A stretch of 64,000 nucleotides of DNA from Halogranum amylolyticum (GTDB taxonomy: Archaea; Halobacteriota; Halobacteria; Halobacteriales; Haloferacaceae). This document shows positions 44,681-53,620 of this stretch, one piece after another (within the stretch, counting starts at the first letter, position 1; every line of letters begins with the position of its first letter). A program made the position numbers and the translations under genes. The stretch covers positions 1-64,000 of the forward strand of contig NZ_FODV01000019.1 of assembly GCF_900110465.1 (NCBI RefSeq). Direction: 5' to 3'. The notes beneath the pieces were generated by a model, which worked only from the letters and a program-made list of their open reading frames with translations, was not told the origin of the DNA and ran no database searches.

Positions 44681-44804
44681 TATGGCTACAGAAGTGTTGC
44701 TCGATACATTTCTACTATTCGTTCATAAGCCTGATAACGGACTCATCTTTGGAGTCCAAAGGAAGTCGTAACTGACAACAGCGAAAATGTCGAGTGCTAC
44801 CCTG

Positions 44805-44922
44805 AAACAGGGAAACGACGACGACGGCAGAAACAACACCAGATAACGGCACACCTACCGCAGCGGACACGACAACTGCAGAAGGAACGCCAACCGAGGA
44901 AACCACAACTACTGAGGCGTAA
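44805..44922 (+). other. Thr-rich coding remnant
   Basis: The plus strand from about 44805 reads ETTTTAETTPDNGTPTAADT and ends TEETTTTEA at TAA (44920-44922), like the linker of a haloarchaeal surface protein or lipoprotein. No start or folded domain is attached. The rest of 44681-45169 shows nothing else. Confidence 0.35.
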
Positions 44923-45169
44923 CTACCCGGAGTCATCGTCCTCCCACTGGGTATCACGTCGCAGTCCATAATCGGTGTTAGAACAACGCATTCAGCAGCG
45001 CGACAGGAGGAACTGTTCGCGCTCGCATTGCAGACTCAACAGAGATCTTGGCGACTTGCAAGTCGCCTCGCTACACGAATCGAGAACAAAGACACCGAAT
45101 CCGAACACGTATTCTTGCTCACTAATCACAAATGCGGAGCAAAGCAAACGCCCTCGCGAGAGGAAGCTC

Positions 45170-46465
45170 TTAGCCGTCGATAAGCCCCGAGGGGGCAATC
45201 ACGTCGACGTCTTTCTGTTTGAGGTGATCTAAGACGTTCATGAAGTCCGCAGGCGAGGTTTCGTACTCTTCCCCGTCACCGATCGAGTGCCAGGTGACGA
45301 CGGCCAGCTGATTGAACTCTTCAGCGAGGTTCAGGATGCGGCGTGTCCCCTGCGGGTCCTTGCCCATCACGCGGGAGATGGCGTGCATGTTACTCGGTTG
45401 TTGGGCGTTGTTCGGACAGGCGCCGAACATGAATCCCGTCTCGTGATACTGCTCGACGATCTCCAGTGTCGTCTTGCTCACTCGGTTGTAGGGGGCGACG
45501 AAGTGACGCGCACCTTCTGGGAACCCCTTGAGGTCGAGGTAGTTGTGCGCTTGCTGGATGATCCGCTGTTGTTTCGCTTTCGAGTACGCCGGCAACGGCT
45601 CTGGGGCCTGTGGATGAGCCATCATATCCCAGCCAGCATCGCGCATCTCACGCATCTGCCCCGTCGTCAGGTTCCCTTCGCTGTTGATGGCGTCAGGAAT
45701 CACAGCCACCCCACCCGGCCACCCTCGCTTCTGCAGTTCCTTGAACGCAACCTCGTACTGTGAGGTAACGGCGTCGTCGAACTGCAAGACGACCTTCCCT
45801 TTATCGGGTTTCGGAATCTTTCGGAGGTCGTCAATGCGCACGTCGATCGGCTTGCCCTCTGGGGTCAAGACCATGAGCCGAAGCTCTTGAATCGCTTTCA
45901 TTACTGGCTCGCCGGTTTTCCCGGTATACCCCAGATCGATGCGGACCCAGTCGTTGAGTTCCTTGGGGATGAAGCGCTTGCTGGTGAGCATATCGCTGCG
46001 TGCTGGAGCGATGAACTCTGCAGCAATCTTCCCCCGCACCGGTTTTTCGAGTTTGACGGCGAGCGACAGGTCGTGCTTGCGAAGATCAAGCCCATCCGGG
46101 AACGACTTGTAGATCCCAGCGACGTCCCCATTTTTGTTGGTCATGTGGACCGACTGGGTGCCCGCATACACGTCGTTGGTGTCTGCGTTGATTGTCCCAC
46201 CAATTGCCCCCCAGCGCGTCTCTTTCGTGCCGATGTCCTCGAAGTCGGCAACGAGTTCACCGCGGGTGAATGGCTGGTCTTGTTGCTGTGTGGATGTCTT
46301 AGTTTGATTTCTACTCGAGGTCGCTGAAGTGGTTGCTGTGGTCGTCCCAGTGGGCGTGGTATTCGGGTCGGTTTGACCGGGGTCTCCCAAGCACCCGGCA
46401 ACACCAGTCACGCCGACGGCACCGAGCGATGCGAGGACACTGCGTCGGGTCGATGAATCATTCAT
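45170..46465 (-). CDS. Polysaccharide deacetylase-like lipoprotein
   Basis: A 431-residue lipoprotein: Arg-Arg signal and lipobox (STRRSVLASLGAVGVTGVAG, Cys), Thr-rich linker, a jelly-roll-like domain (about 65-215), then a NodB domain with LQFDDAVTSQYEVAF, MMAHPQAP and HFVAPYNRVS. The catalytic Asp is in LQFDD. The metal triad is D-H-... with HPQ in place of HSxxH, so one ligand may be missing. It likely modifies an exopolysaccharide or cell-surface glycan. A perfect inverted repeat lies 36-70 bases upstream. Confidence 0.82.
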   Translation of the reverse strand: MNDSSTRRSVLASLGAVGVTGVAGCLGDPGQTDPNTTPTGTTTATTSATSSRNQTKTSTQQQDQPFTRGELVADFEDIGTKETRWGAIGGTINADTNDVYAGTQSVHMTNKNGDVAGIYKSFPDGLDLRKHDLSLAVKLEKPVRGKIAAEFIAPARSDMLTSKRFIPKELNDWVRIDLGYTGKTGEPVMKAIQELRLMVLTPEGKPIDVRIDDLRKIPKPDKGKVVLQFDDAVTSQYEVAFKELQKRGWPGGVAVIPDAINSEGNLTTGQMREMRDAGWDMMAHPQAPEPLPAYSKAKQQRIIQQAHNYLDLKGFPEGARHFVAPYNRVSKTTLEIVEQYHETGFMFGACPNNAQQPSNMHAISRVMGKDPQGTRRILNLAEEFNQLAVVTWHSIGDGEEYETSPADFMNVLDHLKQKDVDVIAPSGLIDG

Positions 46466-46500
46466 TACGCTTCGTTGGTAACTTCGGTTTGGGGATATAT

Positions 46501-46535
46501 GAGACTGGTGCTAGTAAGCGACACTTACCAGTCTC
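46501..46535. promoter_or_regulatory. Inverted repeat upstream of the deacetylase
   Basis: GAGACTGGT (46501-46509) pairs perfectly with ACCAGTCTC (46527-46535); GTAAG and CTTAC inside offer an alternative stem. Position -36 to -70 relative to ATG 46465 suits an operator. The rest of 46536-46790 has no gene. Confidence 0.35.
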
Positions 46536-46790
46536 TTAGCAGATGACGCTTGGTCAACTACGTCCCACGAATTCAAATATCAGCAAAGGGCTCCCCAGTC
46601 TTGTGGAAGGAGATTCCGCGCTACCGCCGCAAAAGTAATGCATTGATGCTCCAAGTCGGTATCTCGTGATTTGCGGCCAGTGCGGAGAGTTATCTATCTG
46701 GCTTCCAAGGGTCTATCCATGGTATTGGTGGTCGTTCTCTAGACACCCACTTGGATTCAATCTCTGTTTCCGAATCCATCCCCGATCTAT

Positions 46791-47036
46791 GTGACAACCC
46801 TTGCTCTCGTGCTGTGTCTTCTCAGTGTGTTCGTACTGTACTCAATTCGTAATCGACATCCCAGCTCTGCGATATCAAATGGTCCACGACATCAATCCAG
46901 ATCTCCGCTCGATGAGTCTGTAATCGCGTCCTCGTCACTTCAGTGGGCCATAGTATGTCCAGTCTGTCACACAGTGAATGATCCGGACTATCGGTTTTGT
47001 CGTCACTGCATTAATGATTTATCCCAATACAGATGA
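46791..47036 (+). CDS. Small membrane-anchored zinc-ribbon protein
   Basis: An 81-residue product from GTG: one helix (LALVLCLLSVFVLYSI), a polar middle, and a C-terminal ribbon IVCPVCHTVNDPDYRFCRHC with four Cys. This resembles the haloarchaeal DUF7577-type zinc ribbon (CPxCGAxNDPxYRFCRxC). Function unknown. Confidence 0.65.
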   Translation: MTTLALVLCLLSVFVLYSIRNRHPSSAISNGPRHQSRSPLDESVIASSSLQWAIVCPVCHTVNDPDYRFCRHCINDLSQYR

Positions 47037-47101
47037 CTACCTGTATTTTCAAAGCGAGCGGGGCAGAAGGACAAAGAGTGGCGACCTGGGTGTGACCAGT
47101 T

Positions 47102-47584
47102 TCACTCATGCTGTGATGAGGATCGATAGACGTCGCGACTATTCTTGGTAATGGTATTGTTCCACACAAGGAGAGTGCTGGCAGCGTCTGAGACGGTACC
47201 GAGTAAATTGTTTGAAACGATGCTTCCTCGGAGAACGACGAGATCAGTGTCTGCAAATGAGATCCCGTATCCGTTGTTGACGACACGTACATCCCGTATC
47301 TGCCCACCAAAGGTGCTCTCAAAGCGAATTCCGTAATCCCACTGCTCAACTGTGACGTTCTTGATTGTCACATTACGAGCATTCGAGACTATGATTCCCG
47401 AGGTATCGCTTACCCCATTGCCACCAATCGTGCGACCAGCCCCATCGAGAACGACGTCGTTGGCCTCGATACGTATGCAGGCCTCCGAGAGACGCGTTCC
47501 ACCACCATTCTGAATGTCTTTGGCTAGTCTATAGGTCCCCGGTTTCGTAATCGTCGTCCGTGAGGTGAGCCGTTTTTCTTCCAT
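47102..47584 (-). CDS. Right-handed beta-helix (NosD/pectate-lyase-like) protein
   Basis: A 160-residue protein starting at ATG 47584 (MEEKRLTSRTTITKPGTYRL). Repeats of about 22 residues (IEANDVVLDGAGRTIGGNGV, IIVSNARNVTIKNVTVEQWD, VVLRGSIVSNNLLGTVSDAA) predict a parallel beta-helix. Shorter than most relatives and with no signal peptide. It starts 4 bases after the GH5-like stop, so the two are co-transcribed and may act on one polysaccharide. Confidence 0.75.
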   Translation of the reverse strand: MEEKRLTSRTTITKPGTYRLAKDIQNGGGTRLSEACIRIEANDVVLDGAGRTIGGNGVSDTSGIIVSNARNVTIKNVTVEQWDYGIRFESTFGGQIRDVRVVNNGYGISFADTDLVVLRGSIVSNNLLGTVSDAASTLLVWNNTITKNSRDVYRSSSQHE

Positions 47585-47588
47585 CGTC

Positions 47589-48752
47589 CTACGCCTCTGC
47601 CCACTCAGGCCACTCGCTGCGCTCTTCGCCATCGAACGATGCATCTCCGGACATTGCCTTTATCGCTCGTGCATCCTCGCGACTCCAGACCGCCCCGTCC
47701 TCGTGAAACAGCCCGTTGATGACACCGTTCTTCCGCTGTGGTTGGACCCACGCGGGCTTGACCATCAGTGACCAAAAGAAATTGCCAATCCCGACGTCGC
47801 GGATCAGTGGCGCCAAGCTGGCGTAGTTTGGTGTCTGTTCACTCGGGGTTGGCTCTGCGGCGAAGCCTCGCCCGTGACGAGTCCGCTGCCACTCCGTGAG
47901 CCATACTGGGGTCTCCACTGCCTCACGAAGATGATTAACACGCTGTAGCATCGTTCGATACGTCGACTGGTTGTTCACGAAGTTATAATGGAACTGGAGA
48001 ATCTCGTTGCCCCACTGCTCGTATTCAGCATTGTTGGCCAGACTCGTCGACCCAACAGTCAGTGGGACACGCCCCTTCTGTTCAACCAACGTCGCAAACA
48101 TCTCTCGTGCAAACGCCGTTTTGCTGGCCATCCACCCCGGTTCGTTCATCGCTTCGATCCCAAGCAACCGATCGTCATCACGGTAGTTGTCCATAAACCA
48201 GCGAACAAACCGTCTCGGCCCGTCCCACAGCTGTCGATTGAGAAGTACCTCTTTCGGCGGCGAGCTCAGCCCCGTGGCTGACGCTGGATCGGTATCTTCC
48301 AATCGTTCTTCCGTTGGGTAGCTGCCAACAGCGTCGAAGAGTCCCAACAGAACAGAGAGATCACGGTCGTCGGCAGCCTGGAGGAAATGATCGAGCGCCT
48401 GTTCATGAGCATCCGGATCTCGCTGCCACGCTTCGTAACTCACCCATGTCCGGATAGCGTTGAGATTGACCTGCGTCGCATACGTCAAATCGCGTTCGAT
48501 GATTTCGGGCTCGTAGTACTGCCACATTTGATAGATATTGTACGCTCGTGACGGAATGTAGATCGCCCCTCGAACATCGACGACGTCCGTGCTGTTAGAC
48601 GAGTTGTTGACTACCGCTGGGTCACCAACGTTCGGTGGCCACTCACTCTGCTCTGTAAGTTCGCTGACTGGGGAGCTACAGCCAGCCGTGCCAACCACGC
48701 CTCCGACGGCACTCGTTGCCAAGAATCGCCGTCGAGTCAAGTCAGACGTCAT
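47589..48752 (-). CDS. Glycoside-hydrolase family 5-like lipoprotein
   Basis: A 387-residue lipoprotein from ATG 48752 (MTSDLTRRRFLATSAVGGVV, lipobox TAGC). The TIM-barrel shows IYIPSRAYNIYQMW, AIRTWVSYEAW, LLGIEAMNEPGW (the likely acid/base Glu in NEP) and VWLTEWQRT (the likely nucleophile Glu). Related proteins are mannanases, cellulases or other beta-glycosidases; the substrate is not known. Upstream of the NosD-like gene, in one operon. Confidence 0.82.
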   Translation of the reverse strand: MTSDLTRRRFLATSAVGGVVGTAGCSSPVSELTEQSEWPPNVGDPAVVNNSSNSTDVVDVRGAIYIPSRAYNIYQMWQYYEPEIIERDLTYATQVNLNAIRTWVSYEAWQRDPDAHEQALDHFLQAADDRDLSVLLGLFDAVGSYPTEERLEDTDPASATGLSSPPKEVLLNRQLWDGPRRFVRWFMDNYRDDDRLLGIEAMNEPGWMASKTAFAREMFATLVEQKGRVPLTVGSTSLANNAEYEQWGNEILQFHYNFVNNQSTYRTMLQRVNHLREAVETPVWLTEWQRTRHGRGFAAEPTPSEQTPNYASLAPLIRDVGIGNFFWSLMVKPAWVQPQRKNGVINGLFHEDGAVWSREDARAIKAMSGDASFDGEERSEWPEWAEA

Positions 48753-49050
48753 AGCACTGGCCCACATAGAAGCCGCTTCACAACGAGATTCACGTGTGTT
48801 CTCTGACCAGATATGGAGGTGAATGTTATGGCCCCGCTACAACCTGTTGGTCGACTAGTGCCGATAGGAGTTAGCAAAAGGATTCAGACAGTCGCTCTTT
48901 CTAATCTCAGGTAGTTGTCATAAGTGCCGTGCAACACTCAGAGGGTGTGTTCAGCACTTGCCAGACCTTCTATTCCTGAACTTACGTCACAAAACGCGCT
49001 GTGAATCGCTGGTGCGAAGTTATCATAACGACAGAATACAAGCCACATGT

Positions 49051-49602
49051 ATGCCGATCAAATGGTCCCGGCGAAAATTCCTCCATAGAAGTGCCCTCCT
49101 GTCTGGTGCTTTTCTAGCGGGCTGTACTGGACAACAACTCGGCGAACGAGCAACCTCCGAGACGACCGCTACGACAGCTCAACCGACGACTTCCGAGACG
49201 AGTACGATAACAGCCTATCCGATTACCTCCTCGACACCTGCATGGACGAATACTCCGACGACTGTTGAGTCAGTCAGAGAAACACCAACACCCTGTGAAA
49301 GCGGCTCATATTTTAACGTGGATGGATTCAATCGAACAGGCAGTTCACAAACCGTCTGGATACAATTATTCCGTGATGACCAGCGGATATTGTCAAAACA
49401 GAGTCGGCTGTCTGCCTACAATGAAGGAAACCATGGGTTCTCTGTTTTTCCTGGCGGGTGTGTCGGTAAACCCTATCGCGTTGTAGTCAAGGTAGTCGGT
49501 CGTGCAACGGTCGAGAAGACATTTACTCCGAGAGAAAGTGGTGGCTTAGTAGCCTTCATTAGAGAAGACGAGGTTGAGGTAAAATACCAACTTCAAGACT
49601 AG
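49051..49602 (+). CDS. Small lipoprotein of unknown function
   Basis: A 183-residue lipoprotein from ATG 49051: SRRKFLHRSALLSGAFLAGC, Thr/Ser-rich linker (about 25-80), then a small beta domain (VWIQLFRDDQRILSKQSRLS, FSVFPGGCVGKPYRVVVKVV). The ATG is chosen because the longer opening would put the signal internally. No known family. IS-like TTCAGCAC relics lie on both sides (48950 and 49612). Confidence 0.65.
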   Translation: MPIKWSRRKFLHRSALLSGAFLAGCTGQQLGERATSETTATTAQPTTSETSTITAYPITSSTPAWTNTPTTVESVRETPTPCESGSYFNVDGFNRTGSSQTVWIQLFRDDQRILSKQSRLSAYNEGNHGFSVFPGGCVGKPYRVVVKVVGRATVEKTFTPRESGGLVAFIREDEVEVKYQLQD

Positions 49603-49668
49603 CGACCTACATTCAGCACGTTCATCGAAACCTACCGGTTCAGGGGTGGTATAAATTCGACAGGTGAT

Positions 49669-49839
49669 TCACTCGGTTTCGAGGGCCGTATAGATATCCG
49701 CATGACGGCGCCTGTCAAGCCGCGCCATTTCAAGTGCAATTTCGCGGCGTTCCTCGTCAGTCTCTGCCGCGTGATACCGTTCGTAGAGCTTACCGACTTC
49801 GTCGTCGGCAGAACGCGAGGAATCAGTGCTGGACGCCAT
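49669..49839 (-). CDS. Small helical protein downstream of doc
   Basis: A 56-residue acidic/basic helical protein: MASSTDSSRSADDEVGKLYE, then RYHAAETDEERREIALEMAR and LDRRRHADIY. It follows the Doc gene by 30 bases on the same strand. It could be the antitoxin in reversed order, but the sequence does not show a DNA-binding motif. Confidence 0.5.
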   Translation of the reverse strand: MASSTDSSRSADDEVGKLYERYHAAETDEERREIALEMARLDRRRHADIYTALETE

Positions 49840-49869
49840 CTCTTATTGGTGTGTAGTTTCTGGTGTCGT

Positions 49870-50271
49870 TTATCTGTTCCGCCGTGAACAGGCACGGAAG
49901 TACACGACCGCTGTCTCGATGTCGATACTCTCTGCATCGGTTGCAAAACGCTTCAACAGTGCTCGAACTTCATTGCCGTAATTGAACGTGTACCCGTTGA
50001 GCATGTAGAACGTCGCTACTGTGTCGAGTGCAGTTCGTTTGTTGCCGTCGACAAACGGGTGGTCGGCGACCAAGAAGCGCATCAGATGCACAGCTTTGTG
50101 GTGAATCGTTTCTGGTGACTCACCGAAGTATCCTTCAGAGATGTAGTGTACCGCGGACGTAATCGGTTTCTTCGAGCGGACGCCTGGCTCGGTGTTGTCA
50201 CCCTCCTCGACGATCTGTTCGTGAATCTCGAGGATGAGCTCAACCGTAGGATACACCAGTTCGTCGCTCAC
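49870..50271 (-). CDS. doc: Doc-type (Fic-fold) toxin
   Basis: A 133-residue Doc family protein: HPFVDGNKRTALDTVATFYM carries the Fic core HxFxDGNKR with His71. Doc proteins phosphorylate EF-Tu/elongation factors in bacteria and arrest translation. Length is right for Doc. No conventional Phd-type antitoxin lies upstream, where an IS relic sits instead; the small gene downstream is the only candidate partner. Confidence 0.85.
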   Translation of the reverse strand: MSDELVYPTVELILEIHEQIVEEGDNTEPGVRSKKPITSAVHYISEGYFGESPETIHHKAVHLMRFLVADHPFVDGNKRTALDTVATFYMLNGYTFNYGNEVRALLKRFATDAESIDIETAVVYFRACSRRNR

Positions 50272-50380
50272 AGTGACAAATACAGGTCGACTTTGGATAG
50301 TCGTTTCTCTCTCTGCCGGACAGTGATGTTCTTTCTCCCTTCTCAGGTGGCTGCCTACAGATACAAATGCGAGATATGCG

Positions 50381-50451
50381 CTCTCTATTCAGCACGCAGA
50401 TTTTTGAGGGTGGCAAATCTGTGACGTTAGACAGTACGAAGACTTCCGCTA
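50381..50451 (+). repeat. Solo IS-end relic, copy B
   Basis: CTCTCTATTCAGCACGC (50381-50397) and GTACGAAGACTTCCGCTA (50434-50451) span 71 bases, the same length as copy A at 30260-30330; the middle differs. It sits upstream of the Doc gene. Confidence 0.55.
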
Positions 50452-50727
50452 ATCGCTACGAGTATCCTGTTCAGCCTCTCATGGCACGAATCCAGGTGTA
50501 GAGTTCAAAACATTCGGCGAGATTGCCGCCGAACGGAAGTGATCTCCACACTACTCTCTTCAAATCGGATTGTGGGAGTGTACCATGGCGATTGATAGAA
50601 AAAATCTTGACGCCGAAGAGACAGTTTCAACCAACCAGACGCATGGGACGCATGTATCGGGAATTCGACGAACCGGTTGGAGTCGCCGTGGTTGACGGTG
50701 TGTAAAACGAAGAGCGTCAACCGAGCG

Positions 50728-51147
50728 CTACGAGTCGTCAGCGACGATCTCGGCGAAGGCAACGTTCTGGCGGACCGTATGCACATTGACCGTCACTGTC
50801 TCGCCAGGCTGGCCGCCGTCGACGATGATGATGTATCCGCGTTCGACCTTCGCGATGCCGTCACCTTTCTCGCCGAGCGTTTCGATCGTCACCTCACGGA
50901 CCTCACCTTCGTCGACGGGCGGGACCTGGGGCTCCTGTGGCGTTGCGTTCGGGGCGATGTCGGTGTCCGGGGATTCACTTGGTGACGACGCACCGGTGTG
51001 CGTGAGCACGCCAACGCGATAGAACTCGCCGGCGTTGAGTTCGCCGCGCTCGACCTCTTCACGTGGGATCTCGATACGGTACGACCCCGCTTGTTCGGTC
51101 ACAGACGCAGTCACAAGACACTGCAGTGAGTCAGGAATATCGACCAT
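50728..51147 (-). CDS. TRAM-domain protein
   Basis: A 139-residue protein from ATG 51147 (MVDIPDSLQCLVTASVTEQA). The N-terminal part forms a small beta domain (YRIEIPREEVERGELNAGEF), then an acidic linker, and the C-terminal TRAM domain (EGEVREVTIETLGEKGDGIA, IIIVDGGQPGETVTVNVHTV, FAEIV). TRAM proteins bind RNA, and in archaea act as RNA chaperones. The upstream extension of the frame is non-coding in composition. Confidence 0.85.
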   Translation of the reverse strand: MVDIPDSLQCLVTASVTEQAGSYRIEIPREEVERGELNAGEFYRVGVLTHTGASSPSESPDTDIAPNATPQEPQVPPVDEGEVREVTIETLGEKGDGIAKVERGYIIIVDGGQPGETVTVNVHTVRQNVAFAEIVADDS

Positions 51148-51291
51148 CGGTGTAGTGGTCACTCCTTTGAGAGACTCGCGTATAACGGTGTGCTTCGGAT
51201 GCGTCGCGAACCGGCACTCGAGCGGGGCGTTTGCAACCGGGGATCGAGATTGTGAGACCCGAGACGACCACTTCGGGTGTGTGATCGACAT

Positions 51292-51327
51292 CTATTAACC
51301 AACAAAGTCGAGTGTGTTGGTTAATAG
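51292..51327. promoter_or_regulatory. Perfect 13-bp inverted repeat upstream of the TRAM gene
   Basis: CTATTAACCAACA (51292-51304) and TGTTGGTTAATAG (51315-51327) pair perfectly, with a 10-base spacer. It lies about 145 bases upstream of ATG 51147. It may be an operator or an RNA hairpin. Confidence 0.4.
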
Positions 51328-51466
51328 CACCACGTCGACGCACGGCGGTCGACGAGCCACTGCTGAAGTCCAAGTGACCGTGAGAAGGTCCCGAGCCAGT
51401 CGAACGCAGAGACAGGTTGCAACCGGGAGTGCGTGCTAAAAACGACGTAAGAAAACCACGCTCTGG

Positions 51467-51721
51467 TTACCGACGGATCGATTGGCCGGCAACAACCCGG
51501 ATGCCACCACAGACACGTTCGAGGTGTGTCTCCTCGGCGACGCTACGGCGTGCGATCGGCGTGAGACAGAGTACCTCGTCGTCTTGTGTTTCGACCCACT
51601 CTCTTCCGGTCTCGGTGTTCCAACACTGTGGTGTCCACACCCCGGACTCGAATCGCTCCCAGAGGTCCACATCCCCGTAGTACTCTCCATCACTGCCGCG
51701 ATAGATTGTCCCAACACCCAT
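51467..51721 (-). CDS. 84-residue hypothetical protein
   Basis: From ATG 51721: MGVGTIYRGSDGEYYGDVDL, WERFESGVWTPQCWNTETGR, ending VVAGQSIRR. Composition is coding-like and haloarchaeal. The longer opening upstream (to 51949) is hydrophobic and AT-rich, and is not believed. No family recognised. Confidence 0.5.
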   Translation of the reverse strand: MGVGTIYRGSDGEYYGDVDLWERFESGVWTPQCWNTETGREWVETQDDEVLCLTPIARRSVAEETHLERVCGGIRVVAGQSIRR

Positions 51722-51887
51722 GAGAAGTAACCACACGCTTTTAGACAATAATATTTGCCACTGATTTAATATATTCGAATGATAGAACGATAATGGAAAA
51801 TTGATATCTGCTAAAAAATATATTTGGGCTATCGACACCGTGACGACACCGACGTCGGCGACCGTCTCGTCGAAAGCATCGCTCACG

Positions 51888-51959
51888 ATGAAGACGATTA
51901 ACGACAATCCGTATGCGTACTGGCAGTGGCGAGAGGGCGACAGTCTCAAAGCGAAGTAG
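51888..51959 (+). other. Short coding relic before the recombinase
   Basis: MKTINDNPYAYWQWREGDSL ends KAK at TAG (51957-51959). Just upstream, TDVGDRLVESIAHDEDD reads in another frame. These resemble a broken gene of unknown family. 51960-52312 holds nothing I can identify, and no tRNA is seen beside the recombinase. Confidence 0.3.
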
Positions 51960-52312
51960 TCGCTCTCTTCGACTCGAATTCGAGGGTTGCGTTAGCTTTC
52001 GCTGACAGCTGTGACCCCAATCGCTCGATACTCCTAAGGTACTACGATCGCAATTCTGTTGTTTCTAAAAGCAAAGAATTTGCCTCACATTTGGTGTAGC
52101 GATATGCGATTTATTTGTTGGAGGGTGCATTCCAGCAGTTTTATTGGAGTTCACACAGACCTGACGGGACAGTGTGTCCCCAAAACATATAGTAAATCCG
52201 AACAAAAGTCTCTCCAACCAGAAAATGACGAGCTTAGAATCAGGAACGCCCTCAGCGAGACGTCTACCCCCGGGTTCGGGACCTGCCCTACTGGGAACGG
52301 TGGGGGTCCACC

Positions 52313-53620
52313 GTGAGTGAGCCAGCACACTCATCACAAAACCGTGAATGGAACGACGTCGACGACGTTTCGTGGACGCTCCTCGAACGCGATGAACTCG
52401 TCGACGCGTACTGGGCGGTTGTCGCTCCAGCACTGGAAGCTGACGGCCTTGATTCGACACAGGAGAAGCCAACGCACAGCTGGTTGCGCGAACACGACTT
52501 CCGGCCGCTGCTCTACGCCCTTCGAGAGTATCACGACACCACGTTCGGCGACTTCTGGTCCGACGATTTGGGACTCGAACCTGAGGAGACGGGATACGAC
52601 TGGGCGACTGACCACGAACGAACCATCGAAGCACTCGAGTCGTTCCTCACCTCACGTCGCGAACGGAAAGGTCTCGCCGAGTCGTCGATCGACACCCTCC
52701 GCTACCGGCTGAACCGCTACGTCAGCGCCTATCGAGACGAAAACGGGACCGCTGATCTTGTGACGTCCGTTGGTCGCGAGAGTGACGTCCCGGCCTACAA
52801 AGCGGTCGATGCCTGCTGGGCAGCGTTCGACCGACTGCACGACGATCTCGACGGCGGACAGACCAAACGCCGAATCCATCTCGCAGTCTCGAACTGGTAT
52901 GCACACTTAGTCCGGCGAAAATGGGCCGCCGTCAATCCTGCTGACGGTCTCGACGACGAGTTCGACTGGTCGAACGGGAGCGGTGGCAGCGACGCCGATA
53001 CACCCTGTCTCGACGCAGAGCACGTTCGAGCGCTCTACCACGCAGCAACTGATGCCGAAGAGCGATTGCTCGTGTTAGCGCTCTGTGCGTGGGGACTTCG
53101 ACCGGGTGAGGTCGCTCGACTCCACACCCGACAGTTCGTTCTCGACCCGAACGACGAGGACGTCCCGTTCATCGCCTTCGAAGAACGGAAGAACGGCCCC
53201 GGGGAAGTGTCGCTTCTCTATGGGCGGGGGATCCTCGAAGACCGCCTCGCTGCGACTGCTGACGCTGATGAGTGGAGCGGCTATCTGTTCCCCTCGCCGC
53301 ATGCGTCGGGAGGACACATTTCCCGTTGGACAGTCTGGAATCGGTTTGGACGGCTCGCCGATCGGGCTGAGTTGCCCGAGACAATCGACGGTGAAACCCC
53401 GTCGCCGAAGATGGGACGCCGATTCTGGTACGACGCGTACTCCTCGTCGCTTGACGTCGTCCTCGGGAGCCTCGACGAGATCGCGGCCGAACAGGGAAGT
53501 GCGAGCGCCGACGTCGTCCTACAGAACTACCTCTCGGACGCACGGGCGCGGAAGTTGCGGCGAGAGTATATGCGAGAGCAACTCGCCGCTGCGTTCGAGG
53601 AGGGTGAGCGAGACCATTGA
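52313..53620 (+). CDS. Tyrosine recombinase family protein with altered active site
   Basis: A 435-residue protein from GTG: N-terminal SAM-like core-binding domain (EALESFLTSRRERKGLAESS, KRRIHLAVSNWYAHLVRRK), then the catalytic domain with GLRPGEVARLHTRQF (first Arg), PKMGRRFWYDAY in place of HxxR (Lys at the His position) and VVLQNYLSDARARKLRREYM with the candidate Tyr. The GH box reads QGSASAD. It may be a host-type recombinase or a DNA-binding derivative. No flanking att repeats were found. Confidence 0.7.
   Translation: MSEPAHSSQNREWNDVDDVSWTLLERDELVDAYWAVVAPALEADGLDSTQEKPTHSWLREHDFRPLLYALREYHDTTFGDFWSDDLGLEPEETGYDWATDHERTIEALESFLTSRRERKGLAESSIDTLRYRLNRYVSAYRDENGTADLVTSVGRESDVPAYKAVDACWAAFDRLHDDLDGGQTKRRIHLAVSNWYAHLVRRKWAAVNPADGLDDEFDWSNGSGGSDADTPCLDAEHVRALYHAATDAEERLLVLALCAWGLRPGEVARLHTRQFVLDPNDEDVPFIAFEERKNGPGEVSLLYGRGILEDRLAATADADEWSGYLFPSPHASGGHISRWTVWNRFGRLADRAELPETIDGETPSPKMGRRFWYDAYSSSLDVVLGSLDEIAAEQGSASADVVLQNYLSDARARKLRREYMREQLAAAFEEGERDH

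Noticed and set aside
49051-49602. Halocyanin or PQQ-propeller lipoprotein
   Set aside because: The signal and lipobox fit, but there are no copper ligands and no propeller blades.
51730-51949. Upstream extension of the 84-residue ORF on the minus strand
   Set aside because: AT-rich and of non-haloarchaeal composition; the internal ATG at 51721 gives a more believable protein.
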